DNA of 41,573 nucleotides from Priapulus caudatus. Its lineage: Eukaryota > Priapulida > Priapulimorpha > Priapulimorphida > Priapulidae. The stretch spans positions 6,521 through 48,093 of the forward strand of contig NW_014578522.1 of assembly GCF_000485595.1 (NCBI RefSeq), given 5' to 3'. A program made the position numbers and the translations under genes. The notes under the pieces were generated by a model. The model made no database searches. It was given only the letters and a program-made list of their open reading frames with translations, and was not told the origin of the DNA. Positions 20,701 through 28,400 of this stretch are shown piece by piece; the stretch's first letter is position 1, and every line of letters begins with the position of its first letter.

Positions 20701-22336
20701 TAGCGATCGTCATCTCCAGGAACCCGTTGACATCAGAAATGTTAAAGTCAGTCATCTGAAACTGGAGTGATGTCTTCTTGAGATGGGTCAGGATATCAGT
20801 CACCATTGCAGTATTTTTGATGAACGTGGGGCTATTAAACAGGTGAAGGAACCCTTGGCCTTAGCTGACTGATCCGCTGAATGGGTATTCACTTGAAGCT
20901 CACCCAAGTGCTGTAGTAGAGCAGGGTAAATCTTCCACATGGTTTGTATTGCATGATGGGTATGGGGAATCCATCATGTACCGCACACACGAGTTGGGAA
21001 TCCAGTGACATGCAGGGCTTCAGCAGCAACCTTCAACATACTCCTGTTAAGCGCACTGTCTTGGTAGAAGAAATACAAACTCTCTAGCAGCTTGGTAATT
21101 TTGAGTTTAGAGTTGCAGCTTTTCAATACATCCTTAAAGGGACAGTAGCAGGACGGACGCAAGCTCATGCGATTCTACAAGCTACATCTGACTCTGTCAG
21201 ATGAGCTAACAAAGAAAATAAACTATAATACCTCAATGACTAGCACATCTTGACTGGCATCACCAGAACCTGGTATGCCATATAGAAAGGCATCGGATGA
21301 GTGATTAGTTTGGTGTAGTTTGAGCCAGAGTGGGAGCATGGGATAATCCTTCAATGCTGCTCGAAACATCACGTGATCATCTAAAAAAGAATTTTCCAGT
21401 GCCTTAATATATTTCAACAAACTATCATATTGGTTACAATTCTTTTACAGTTATAGATACTGAATTTTACCTGCACAAACAGATAAAATATTGTTAGATA
21501 ATATGTATGTTTGACAATGTTAATACTAGCACTCATAATTTTGCTTTCACAATCAGCGCTCTGCAACCAGTGTATGATAGGTATAGGGTACTACTACTAA
21601 TTCTTATTCTAAATCCTTTTCCTATGTTACACCAAATAGTCAATATATGTTGGCCAATGTTTATTTGCATATATAATTCTGCAAAATTAGGACAGATTGG
21701 GAGATTGCCTACTTTGGACCTAAACGCCTTTTTTATTAACACACTTCCAATTATGAAATGGAAGTCATTTGCACAATATTATTCACATTACGGCATTTCC
21801 CCTCTCAAATGTTTTTTATTAAATGCATTAGTTTCGTAACATGGGCTATTTTTATAGCATATTATAGAAACTAGATAAAAAGTAATTATGAGTGAAAATT
21901 GTATTGAATCACCATTGTTAATGCAGCTGTTCATACCTACAGTATTACTCAGTATTTATAACAGCGTCAATCTATTAATAATTCATTGGAATAGTTCAAA
22001 ACTGCCAGTCTGATAAGAGGAATATCTAGGCATATGCCTTGTGCATTTAATCTAATCTACTATTACAGTCGTCAATTTTAGATTAAAAGTATTCTTTAAT
22101 TACTACATGTATGATAATTAAAAATTCATACCTGCTGATGCGAAACGTGTTTTTTCAACTTTGTAAACGAATAGCTGCTTTGAGGTTGCCTCTTCGACGT
22201 TGCGCGCTCCATCTGGTGACCTGTGCAACATTAGCACACCTAGAGTAGAGTAAAAGCAACACAAGAATAAAATACAAATACTGAAACCATCTGTGAGATA
22301 TAATGAAAGTGTCAATGACACTGTAGTCCACCACAA
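8623..22336 (-). CDS. SGCE: Alpha/epsilon-sarcoglycan gene, eight exons, about 406 residues
   Basis: Exons in transcription order are 22132-22336, 21232-21380, 18802-18883, 18255-18432, exon 5 (13482-13674 in place; clean copy 5743-5926), exon 6 (12495-12718 in place; clean copy 5069-5283), 9006-9128 and 8623-8707. All junctions keep phase (1, 0, 1, 2, 0, 2, 2) when the clean exons are used. The product has a hydrophobic N-terminus, an ectodomain with SYDTARRKLRL and a later LIDWC motif, one membrane helix followed by REG, and a short tail with DLQHYKNI and a proline-rich end. Total length fits the family (about 390-440). Sarcoglycans sit in the muscle plasma membrane with dystrophin-associated proteins. 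Alpha versus epsilon cannot be separated here. The least certain part is the start. Confidence 0.8.
9006..9128 (-). CDS. SGCE: Sarcoglycan exon 7 (cytosolic tail)
   Basis: Acceptor ACGGCTTGGCAG|GGAGGA and donor GCCAG|GTACGT bound 123 nt. Phase 2 entry gives Gln from CA plus G after the REG of exon 6, then DLQHYKNINRTSDSLRYAAD and HRDTPRPLTTSP. Epsilon-sarcoglycan tails have the same spacing after REG: a D-x-Q-x-x-H-x-x-I core, an LR pair and a PL-S/T-T stretch. This exon exists once in the window; block R1 does not include it. Confidence 0.75.
9393..10581 (+). mobile_element. End-conserved rolling-circle-like element, copy A (about 1.19 kb)
   Basis: It begins ACAAGTGCCGCGGAGCGACA, with a 5-bp stem GAGCG/CGCTC, and ends with hairpin CATCTGACTATGTCAGATG followed by AGCTAA. 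Copies B and C are collinear across their whole length with many indels. There are no terminal inverted repeats and no clear target duplication, but GCTCATCT near the 5' end is inverted as AGATGAGC at the 3' end. A hairpin just before a CTAA end and subterminal inverted repeats fit Helitron/Helentron-type non-autonomous elements; the 5' end is not the canonical TC. No real open frame is present. Confidence 0.7.
10183..10373 (-). promoter_or_regulatory. TGACCTTTGACC clusters: perfect DR1 nuclear-receptor-type sites in copy A
   Basis: TGACCTTTGACCT at about 10184 and TTGACCTTGACCTTTGACCC at about 10355 contain AGGTCA-A-AGGTCA on the minus strand, the consensus DR1 for HNF4/RXR/COUP-type receptors. 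The pair recurs at matching places in copies B (about 11799 and 11970) and C (about 17850 and 18020). Binding is inferred only. Confidence 0.45.
10582..11014. other. Non-coding spacer between element copies A and B
   Basis: This AT-rich sequence lies in sarcoglycan intron 6. I see no exon, repeat or RNA gene in it. Confidence 0.5.
11015..12161 (+). mobile_element. End-conserved rolling-circle-like element, copy B
   Basis: It has the same two termini and interior as copy A, with a 9-bp local duplication near the 5' end (AACGTCTAACGTTCTAC) and many single-base differences. It lies in intron 6 of the sarcoglycan gene, opposite to the gene. Its 3' terminus is also the left edge of duplicated block R2, so R1 and R2 share the flank that follows it. 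Confidence 0.7.
12495..12718 (-). pseudogene. SGCE: Sarcoglycan exon 6, in-place copy with indels
   Basis: The splice acceptor GCAG|ACAACT and donor position are retained, but the length is 224 instead of 215 nt and several indels break the reading frame of the transmembrane exon. The donor reads GTAAAG rather than GTAAGT. Position and strand are right for the gene, so this is either a sequencing-damaged version of the true exon or a decayed duplicate. Confidence 0.7.
12850..13260. repeat. Intron-5 minisatellite, expanded copy
   Basis: About 15 near-perfect 25-bp units with core CAGCATTACATCCACCTTTC span some 400 bp; R1 has only about four. Long open frames across it on the plus strand are repeat translations (FPSQHYIH units), not proteins. 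Confidence 0.85.
13482..13674 (-). pseudogene. SGCE: Sarcoglycan exon 5, in-place copy with indels
   Basis: It matches 5743-5926 but is 193 nt against 184, with frame-breaking insertions; the LIDWC motif is garbled to CYDLV in one frame. The acceptor (CTTTTCAG) and donor (GTGAGC) are still recognisable. Confidence 0.7.
14175..14194. promoter_or_regulatory. Region of the CRE-type palindrome in the element arms
   Basis: Each inverted arm carries the full TGACGTCA palindrome next to CATGTG and AGGTCA (left about 14157-14172, right about 14850-14870). This could serve CREB/ATF-type factors and drive transcription inward from both ends. It is consensus matching only. Confidence 0.3.
14226..14692 (+). 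pseudogene. P2X7-intracellular-domain-like (zinc-binding) protein, frame-broken
   Basis: Three segments in different frames line up as one protein. First, ATG at 14226, shifting to an acidic stretch (DSSDYSDDDGIYSDLP). Second, a basic segment FEPEYTQEEIEENRLKKL. Third, after an in-frame TAG at 14471, WCSCSVC followed by ELMSTAPECICC. The W-C-x-C-x2-C and E-C-x-C-C pattern is that of the zinc-binding part of the P2X7 receptor intracellular domain, which occurs as many stand-alone genes in cnidarians and other invertebrates. There is no P2X channel part. The two shifts and one stop mean this copy is dead or badly sequenced. Confidence 0.6.
15314..15557. repeat. Arm 1 of a perfect 244-bp inverted repeat
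   Basis: It reads from TTCGAAAGCATAAAAACTCT to GTGCCCCACTCATTAAGT. I compared it base by base with the reverse complement of 16311-16554 and saw no difference. It contains many TACGCA/TGCGTA motifs. Arm 1 lies outside the hAT element and arm 2 inside it. Confidence 0.9.
15700..16799 (+). mobile_element. Non-autonomous hAT element, 1.1 kb, with 8-bp target duplication
   Basis: The termini CAGGGCTCGAATTAA and TTAATTCGAGGCCTG form a 15-bp inverted repeat with one mismatch, flanked on both sides by GTGGTGTA (15692-15699 and 16800-16807). The CAGGG start and 8-bp duplication are diagnostic of hAT. No transposase is encoded. Inside are a 24-bp palindrome around CACCGACGGCAATTGCCG, repeats of GCCGTCGGTGCC and GTTGCCTTGATGCC-type units near both ends, and arm 2 of the 244-bp inverted repeat. 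The open frame at 15905-16111 is basic and probably spurious. Confidence 0.85.
16311..16554. repeat. Arm 2 of the perfect 244-bp inverted repeat
   Basis: It is the exact reverse complement of 15314-15557, inside the hAT element. The loop between the arms is 753 bp and includes the hAT left terminus. Confidence 0.9.
17035..18232 (+). mobile_element. End-conserved rolling-circle-like element, copy C
   Basis: The termini are ACAAGTGCCGCGGAGCGACA and hairpin CATCTGACTACGTCAGATG plus AGCTAA; one loop-proximal base differs from copies A and B. The interior is collinear with A and B. It sits in intron 4 of the sarcoglycan gene, and its 3' end lies exactly 22 bp from the donor of exon 4. Confidence 0.75.
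18255..18432 (-). CDS. SGCE: Sarcoglycan exon 4 (ectodomain)
   Basis: Acceptor TTCCTTGTGTAG|CGACGC and donor GATAG|GTGCGT bound 178 nt. Two bases complete an Ala codon from exon 3; 58 codons follow, including QLHIENKNLEDLL, LLDLLDRIKDFSVWPNAG and LRVTDVKKMEEG; two bases are left for exon 5. The pattern of an I-x-N-x-[NL]-EDLL segment, a D-x-L core, a Trp and then V-T matches the middle of the alpha/epsilon-sarcoglycan ectodomain. Confidence 0.8.
18802..18883 (-). CDS. SGCE: Sarcoglycan exon 3 (ectodomain)
   Basis: Acceptor TTTCCTTTCCAG|ATTGTA and donor GGGCGG|GTGAGT bound 82 nt in phase 0 entry and phase 1 exit. It encodes IVAVNVESYDTARRKLRL followed by RVIGDSPRA. In the family a strand of form E-[IV]-x-A-x-N followed by Y-[DE]-T-[AV]-R occurs at this place, in the cadherin-like ectodomain. 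Confidence 0.8.
19073..19115 (+). mobile_element. 5' terminus of the end-conserved element family, copy D
   Basis: ACAAGTGCCGCAGAGCGACA and then GGGCTCATCTGG match the first about 40 bases of copies A-C; beyond that the sequence is unrelated. It pairs in orientation with the orphan 3' terminus at 21150-21209, so 19073-21209 may be one element with different cargo. Confidence 0.6.
19429..19438. other. Assembly gap of 10 N
   Basis: Ten undetermined bases directly precede the start of a block that is repeated at 23909. Ten Ns may be a placeholder, so the true distance is unknown. Confidence 1.
19439..21149 (-). pseudogene. hAT-family transposase, dead copy 1
   Basis: On the minus strand the segments read FKDVLKSCNSKLKITKLLES (about 21130), then a stop in place of Arg in a GT-[R]-W motif, then IYPALLQHLGELQVN, then TDILTHLKKTSLQFQMTDFN, then a TAA before LLRHYRERLQNAASPDVED, and last the dimerisation region LVLSIPAHSSECERRFYFVK and AKTDWRSRLTDTAVTDL ending at about 19899. 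This is the C-terminal half of a hAT transposase of the KIAA1586/ZNF862-like kind. Stops and shifts make it inactive. A GC-rich GGAGCTCC insert (about 19790-19890) distorts the tail. It lies in intron 2 of the sarcoglycan gene. Confidence 0.75.
21150..21209 (+). mobile_element. Orphan 3' terminus of the end-conserved element family
   Basis: GATTCTACAAGCTACATCTG and ACTCTGTCAGATGAGCTAA match the hairpin end of copies A-C. It abuts the hAT fragment and ends exactly 22 bp from the donor of sarcoglycan exon 2, the same distance as copy C from exon 4. Confidence 0.7.
21232..21380 (-). CDS. SGCE: Sarcoglycan exon 2 (ectodomain)
   Basis: Acceptor AATTCTTTTTTAG|ATGATC and donor ATTGAG|GTATTA bound 149 nt. 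The two leading bases complete Asp with exon 1; 49 codons follow: DHVMFRAALKDYPMLPLWLK, then a DAFLYG motif, then QDVLVIE, and phase 0 exit into exon 3. The YP-x2-P-x-WL and LYG elements are at the spacing seen in alpha/epsilon-sarcoglycans. Confidence 0.8.
22132..22336 (-). CDS. SGCE: Sarcoglycan exon 1 (signal-peptide-like start)
   Basis: The frame is open from an ATG at 22336 to donor GCATCAGCAG|GTATGA, 205 nt, leaving phase 1 as exon 2 needs. It reads MWWTTVSLTLSLYLTDGFSI then CILFLCCFY, a hydrophobic signal-like stretch, then RNVEEATSKQLFVYKVEKT, like the family's first ectodomain strand. Doubt: a good acceptor (TTTACTCTACTCTAG|GTGTGC) at 22239 would make this an internal exon 22132-22239. 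Also 22302-22337 is repeated near 38004-38040, so the ATG may lie in repeat DNA. Confidence 0.6.
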
Positions 22337-22339
22337 ATA

Positions 22340-23004
22340 ACGTTTTTATAATATTCAGATTTATGCACTGCCTAAAAGCGGAGCTCCCGATGTGTAACGT
22401 GTAAGATTGAGAGGATACGCTTATTCCACGTAGCTGCTATATACCACGTGACAATGGTGTTTCCCTGCCCATAACACAACTATTTTAGGTTCATCTAATA
22501 TAGTAAATAGTAATATAGTAATCTCTTAATTAAGTCGGTCGCTACATTTTATGTGCATAGCACCCTTACCTATTTTGAAATGGAATGAACCAGTTACTGG
22601 AAATATAATAATAACTAGTCTAGACTCTAGACTACAGTCTACAGTCACGACACGCGCTGCTACAGCTATTGTCTCTGCATGCCTGTACAACGCGTTACTT
22701 CGGTGATGGCACCAGCCCTCAAATCGAATAGGTTCAATCACAATTTTATTCAAAGGATAATAATACTTTATTCACCAAAAACTAGGATAATACTTTTGTG
22801 CTACTTTTTCATTTAATGAAAGAATGTTTGGATTACATACAGTATATATAGCCTATATGGATTAGACTTAGGAGTGATTGGATTTATTATACTCCAGTGA
22901 CGGAATGAAGAAGGTAGGTCAACATGACCCATTGTATGGTATGATTATTGTATTTTAGACATGCAGGGGGACATGTTAACTAGACTAGGGTCCAACAAAC
23001 TCAC
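22340..23004. other. Non-coding stretch upstream of the sarcoglycan first exon
   Basis: It is AT-rich and no exon was recognised. It should contain the promoter or a further 5' exon of the sarcoglycan gene, but I cannot place a TATA box or start site. Confidence 0.4.
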
Positions 23005-23565
23005 CTGTACTATCAGTAATTGCTTGTACATTAATGGACGGGTAACGCTTCAGATTAATGTAGGCAGGTTCGTCATTGACGGGGCGCTGAATTCTGACGT
23101 GTTTTTCCTGTCAATAGCCCCTACCACCCCGGGAAATCCAGCGTGTTTATGGAAGCCTTCCTTCTGCTTTGCAATTTTGCTATCACTAGCAGGCCACTTG
23201 ATGAATATGTTTCTTTTCCCGTACAGAGATTCTGTGACATCCTTTATAATTCTCGATACGGTTGCTTTCGAAACTTTTAAAGTGTCCCCAATTTCGTTCA
23301 TGAACGCTCCAGTCGCGTAAAAACGTAGAGCTATCAGAAGTTGTACAATCGCCGGAATCGCGCATGAACGTTTCGTCGGCCTCTGTAAATTGTCTTTCAC
23401 TATATCATGAAGAAATGATATTCTTCTCTTCCCGAAGCGGTACCTCTGCCTTAACTCCTCGTCATTCAATGTATTTATAAAATCGTATCGATGTCTATAT
23501 TGCCTCATATTTCTCTCATTCATACGCTCGTAAATAATTGCGGCCTCTATGTTGTTTTTTAGCAT
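23005..23565 (-). pseudogene. PIF/Harbinger (HARBI1-like) transposase, N-terminal part, frameshifted
   Basis: The frame from 23565 reads through the helix-turn-helix region (ALRFYATGAFMNEIGDTLKV, SKATVSRIIKDV) into GFPGVVGAID, which holds the first catalytic Asp of Harbinger transposases. A one-base shift in an A run at about 23100 then moves the frame to HVRIQRPVNDEPAYINLKRY and SINVQAITD. A good donor (TACAG|GTGAGT) follows at 23005. The remaining DDE residues are not found, so the gene is truncated here. Confidence 0.8.
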
Positions 23566-23736
23566 AGCAACTAATCATGATTAGTGGATGTAATCATGCT
23601 CCTGAGTAGAATTAAATATTGTGATTAACTTAATCATGATTAACTTTAATTATGCTTCGTGAAACAGTCACTTCAACTTAAGTAAGAGAAGTTAATCATG
23701 ATTAAATACTTAAGTACGCTTCGTGAAACCGGCCCC
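23566..23736 (-). mobile_element. Harbinger 5' terminal region with repeated palindromes
   Basis: The terminus, read inward on the minus strand, is GGGGCCGGTTTCACGAAGC. GCTTCGTGAAAC occurs twice (23654 and 23719) and the palindrome TTAATCATGATTAA, or its core, three times (23572, 23630, 23692), all between the end and the transposase start. Such clustered sites could bind the transposase or its Myb-like partner. The opposite end of the element was not found. Confidence 0.7.
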
Positions 23737-23908
23737 AGGTATTGAAATGTGGTATCCCCCCCAAAGATCTGGTATCCTGGATTTTTTGGATAGTAATTTC
23801 AACAATGTTGGTATCCAAAATCTTGAAATATGCAATAATAGCATTTGAAAATTATTAATATGTAATGTAATTATTATATAAAAACATGAAAACAGATTCA
23901 CAGATATG

Positions 23909-25491
23909 CTCAGACAAGCTTATGAACGCAGTCAAATAGAACAGCGGATGACCATGTTATGGAATGGTGCAGTACAAACAGGCACAGAGTCTGCAGCAGT
24001 TTGCAATCGCTGTTGCTAGCTCTATCACAAAATAGTATTTGTCCTCAAGTCACATGAAAATAATACATAGGCAGCAGCATTGACTCTCTGACTAATGATA
24101 GAACCAACTATGCATAACATATTAAATCTACACAGGACAAATGTATCAGCATTAAATATAATAAAAATTGAAAACTTTATTATTAGTTATTATATAATAT
24201 ATATTATATTACCAGTTTATTGATGCGCAGAGTCAAATAGAAATGTAGATCTCTACAGTAGCTCTAAGAAACTATAGCCCTCCGCTCCGCCGCAGGGAGG
24301 AGCTCGCTGCTGCGGCTCCTGTGGCGCTCTTGCCGCGGCGAGCTCCTCCTGCGCTCCTCCTGCGGCAGAGCTTTACAGCTAATAGCCATCATAGCCACAA
24401 TCTGCACTACTGGCATTGGAGTCAGATTCTGAGACGAGTCATCAGAATCTACAGTATTCAACATTCTGGTCTTCTTCTAATGCACGTTTTTTCCAGACAT
24501 TTTGACTTGTTGCGAGTACAAACTGTTGAACTATTCCACAGATGTATTGCTGGGTCAGGTTGTAGTCTTATAATTTCTGAACTGTCCTAATCTTATACAA
24601 ATTAATATCGTCACGCACGTATCTGTAAGGCGGGCTTCTCCAATCGGTTTTTGCTATTTTCACAAAGTAAAATCTTCTTTCACATTCAGACGAATGTGCA
24701 GGAATGCTCAAAACTAAGTCCACGAGAAGAAGAAAGTTTACGAGCAACGTGCCACAGTGATCTTTTGCCACCGAAAGCACTTTTGATAGCGCTTTTCCAC
24801 CATATTTGCCATAAATCCTCGCTTTCAATGCATTCCATTCTACGCAGAGCGGCTTCAGACCACAACTCTCACATCTGGACTAGCTGCATTTTGTAACCTC
24901 TCTCTGTAGTGGCGTAGTAATTATGTTATATCTTCATCAGCAAAATCTCTCCAATCATCGAGATGGCCAAGTCTTCAAGAGTTGACGAAGCCGGTCCAAT
25001 TGAAGTGTTCATTCACCAGCACTTGAAACTAAATCGTATGAACCAGTGCTGCAACCAGCTGATCAACGATGGGCCAAATCGTTCTACAGTAGTGTTGTCT
25101 GTAACTTGAAGTCAATCCCTTGGAAATCACCGTTTTGCAACAGTTCTGTCAACTTTGGACCAGCTATCTTTTTAGTTTTTTAAGGTAGCGATCGTCATCT
25201 CCAGGAAACCCGTTGACATCAGAATGTTAAAGTCAGTCATTCTGAACTGGAGTGATGTCCTTCTTGAGATGGGTCAGGATTATCAGTCACCTATTGCAGT
25301 ATTTTTGATGAAACGTGGGGCTATTAAACAGGTGAAGAACCTTGGCCTTAGCTGACTGATCCGCTGAATGGGTATTCACTTGAAGAGCTCACCCAAGGCT
25401 GTAGTAAGAAGGGTAAATCTTCCACATGGTTTGTATGCATGATGGGTATGGGGAAATCCATCATGTACGCACACACGGAGTTTGGGTCCAG
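23909..25491 (-). pseudogene. hAT-family transposase, dead copy 2 (main part)
   Basis: It is collinear with 19439-21000, including the ALLLA-type flank, the GGAGCTCC-rich insert (about 24276-24370), the LVLSIPAHSSECERRFYFVK dimerisation motif (about 24690) and the same TAA before LLRHYRERLQ. Many indels separate the copies. The N-terminal end is cut at 25491 by a 4.3 kb insertion and continues at 29781. Confidence 0.75.
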
Positions 25492-28400
25492 ATGAGACGG
25501 ATACTAGAGAAGGCGTTGCCGAGTAGAGTGATCCCAAGTTGCGCTGAAGCGCAGACTTTCCGCAGGCAGATTCCCGCGGCAGGCGCACCGACCGGATACT
25601 CCTAGCGACAGTGCAGCGCTGCAGCTGATGGATCCGTGCGCCGAATGAATTGGCGGCGCGACGATCCATAGCTGCCAGCGAACGAAGTGCGCAATTTAGT
25701 GCGCGGACAGCAGAGGGTAGACATTTGGGCAGCGTCAACAGTGTTGACTTGCTATAAAAACTGTAACGCGAGTAATCTTGTTTTCGTAACGCGAGGCTGG
25801 TGTGACGCGAAATTCACGAAGCACTGTCGAAATTCTACATGTCGCCGACCTTGCCAGTAAATGCAAAACGGCTGTCACAATCACGAAACACCTACCGGCG
25901 CCTTCCGCCCCAACGCTGCAAGAGGGGGGGGGGGGGGGGGTTGGGGGGGGGGTCGTTTTGCACGTTCCAATGGGCGAGGCTCGCTCCGAGGTGAACAGAG
26001 CTGTGCGCCGCCTGCCCGCCGCCTATAGCCCAATAGACTGGCACTCATCTCGCTCAGCACGCTCTCGCCTTATGCTTTAGTCACTCAATGGCTAATCGAG
26101 TGGGAGCGAGTCCTAGTATATATAGCCTTGTTGCACTCGCAACCTTCTGAAAGAGAGTAGGCTATACTAGAAAACATGAACAATTTCGTAGTAAGAGATA
26201 GATTTCGTATTTGTTAGCAATTATTATTTGTTATTGAACGCTTCCAAAGTGCTGTGGTGTAGTATATGCCCAGGGGTAATTCTAGACCCTCGCAAAGAGC
26301 GTTTCGTGTGCTAGTCGTATAGTAGTCTAAGTAGTACTAGTGTTCAAGGAGTAGAGGAAGCCTGGCTCCCAATACTTATATGGGCCCCCATGGTATGGGC
26401 ATGGCCATAAAACCAATGTCATTGTAATAGTACAATCTAAATATAATATAAATCTAGGTATATCCAATGCTAATATAATATTATCATCAATATGAATAGG
26501 TTAGGTTATGGTTAGCGGTCGTCATAGGCTAGTACTAAGCCGCTTACATTAACTGCTCGCTGCAGACGAACGCTCGAACGCCCAGATAACCGCAGCGCCA
26601 GTTTAATGTTAAGGCCGGCTATATACTAGAGCTAGGTGTCGTCATTAATAGTAGAGTTAGTTACATACTACGTAACGAGAGTTAGTCATTATTACTATTA
26701 CTATTAGCTCCTGCGTCCTAGGTAGTTACTAGTACTAGGTACTAGTAAGTGCTGGTAATCTAGTAGTACTCAGCTACTTACGAGTATGAGTAGTAGAGTG
26801 CGCGGTCGGGTAACAACGCATCTTTTGCGGCACCGCCAATCTTGTAGCACGGTCTCTAGTGCGCTAGTCGCTCAGTCTAAACGAACTGATGATCAGTGTG
26901 TGCTGTACGTGCGGCTGATCTTCCTGCCCACCGTGGCGTAATATCGCAAAATACGCGCAAACGGGCTAAGAGTCTGCAGAGATGATGCGAGCGCGGGGTC
27001 AACAGGTTCATAAGGAGAAGGATAGGATGGCTACGATAATAAAAACGCGGACGTGACGATTCGCCCCTGCCGTGTCGCAGATTGACTGGTACGCCGACGT
27101 TCATCTACGCCAAGTATCTCTCGCTAACATCTAAAAGTTAAGGTAACCAGAGCGTTCAAAACTCTCCACGGCGGCAGTCTAAAGCCTAATTGCCGTTGTT
27201 TCTGTGCAAAGTTCCTGCGAACATCCTCCTCGAAGAGAGACTCGTCGCCCCATCTATGGAGCGATCGTAACGCAGAATAAATTCAACGGGCGTGTAATTA
27301 AAGAATTCGAGAATCCCTTTTCTCCAACAACAACTAACCGCCAACCAAAAAAAGCTCCCAATTATCGACCATTTGAGTTATTCCGCTACCCCGTCCATTA
27401 ATCCCAAGGCCTCTGTGCACAGCGCCCCACCGACTCCTGATTGACCGATAACCCACCCCGATTTTTTATCATAACCATGGAAATGTTTCTAAATGGGGAG
27501 CAGCGAGTTAGATAATGAAATGGCGCCACAAGTGCGCGAGAAGCGTTCGCGCGATTATTGCTGCGGAACGTCCAGTAAGAAGACGCGCATAAACACACGC
27601 AATTCTATGCACTTCCCAACCAGGGTGATGGTCAGTACGACATGAAAAACTTGAGGTACGCTCGTAGTGACAGATTAATAGCGTTGGCCCTGCAATTTTG
27701 TACTGCGACACTGAAAGTGTAGAACAAAACAATATTTTTCGGCCAAAGTTTACATACTTTTCATGCGTCCAAGCTTCACAAAGTAGCATGTGCAGGATGG
27801 CATTTAACTCCAAGTATTCCATGAAACCAACATATATAGAGTGGTGTAGCATTAACAAAAAGCGGTGACTAGTACTACAATTAGGCAACGCATGAGAATG
27901 GGAAATCATGTTTAGCCTTCATCATCATCATTTCTCCATGAATCATCACGTTCGTGATGCCCAGTCGTTTTAACCGATTCGACAGAGGTGAGAGAAGCAA
28001 CTGTTGTGCCCAAACTTGCATCTTCCACAAAAACTTGTAATATAGCAGTAACGCACAGATCAGTGAAGTTACCAGTAACTTGGCTATTATGTACGCAGTG
28101 TGTAGGTAGGCCTAATATATACTTCTGGTTCCAAAGCACTAAGACCAGCAGCTAACTGGACGGCGACAACGATTTCATAGGTTGTGCACAAACAAATGTT
28201 AAATGACACAATTAACAATAGTATCTTGCTAAAATAGGTTACTAATTTTTGTCAACGTCATTCCAATCAAATATAATTTCAATTCTATATCATGGGGCCT
28301 AGGAATTACCAATTTTCACAATTGCCAGTTAACTAATAATTAATACACCATCAAAATAATTTATTTCTTCCGCGATGTCGCATAAGTAATTGACAGCTTT

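Noticed and set aside
21507-21839. 110-residue plus-strand frame
   Set aside because: It is AT-rich and hydrophobic by composition, lies in sarcoglycan intron 1 antisense and has no splice or motif support.
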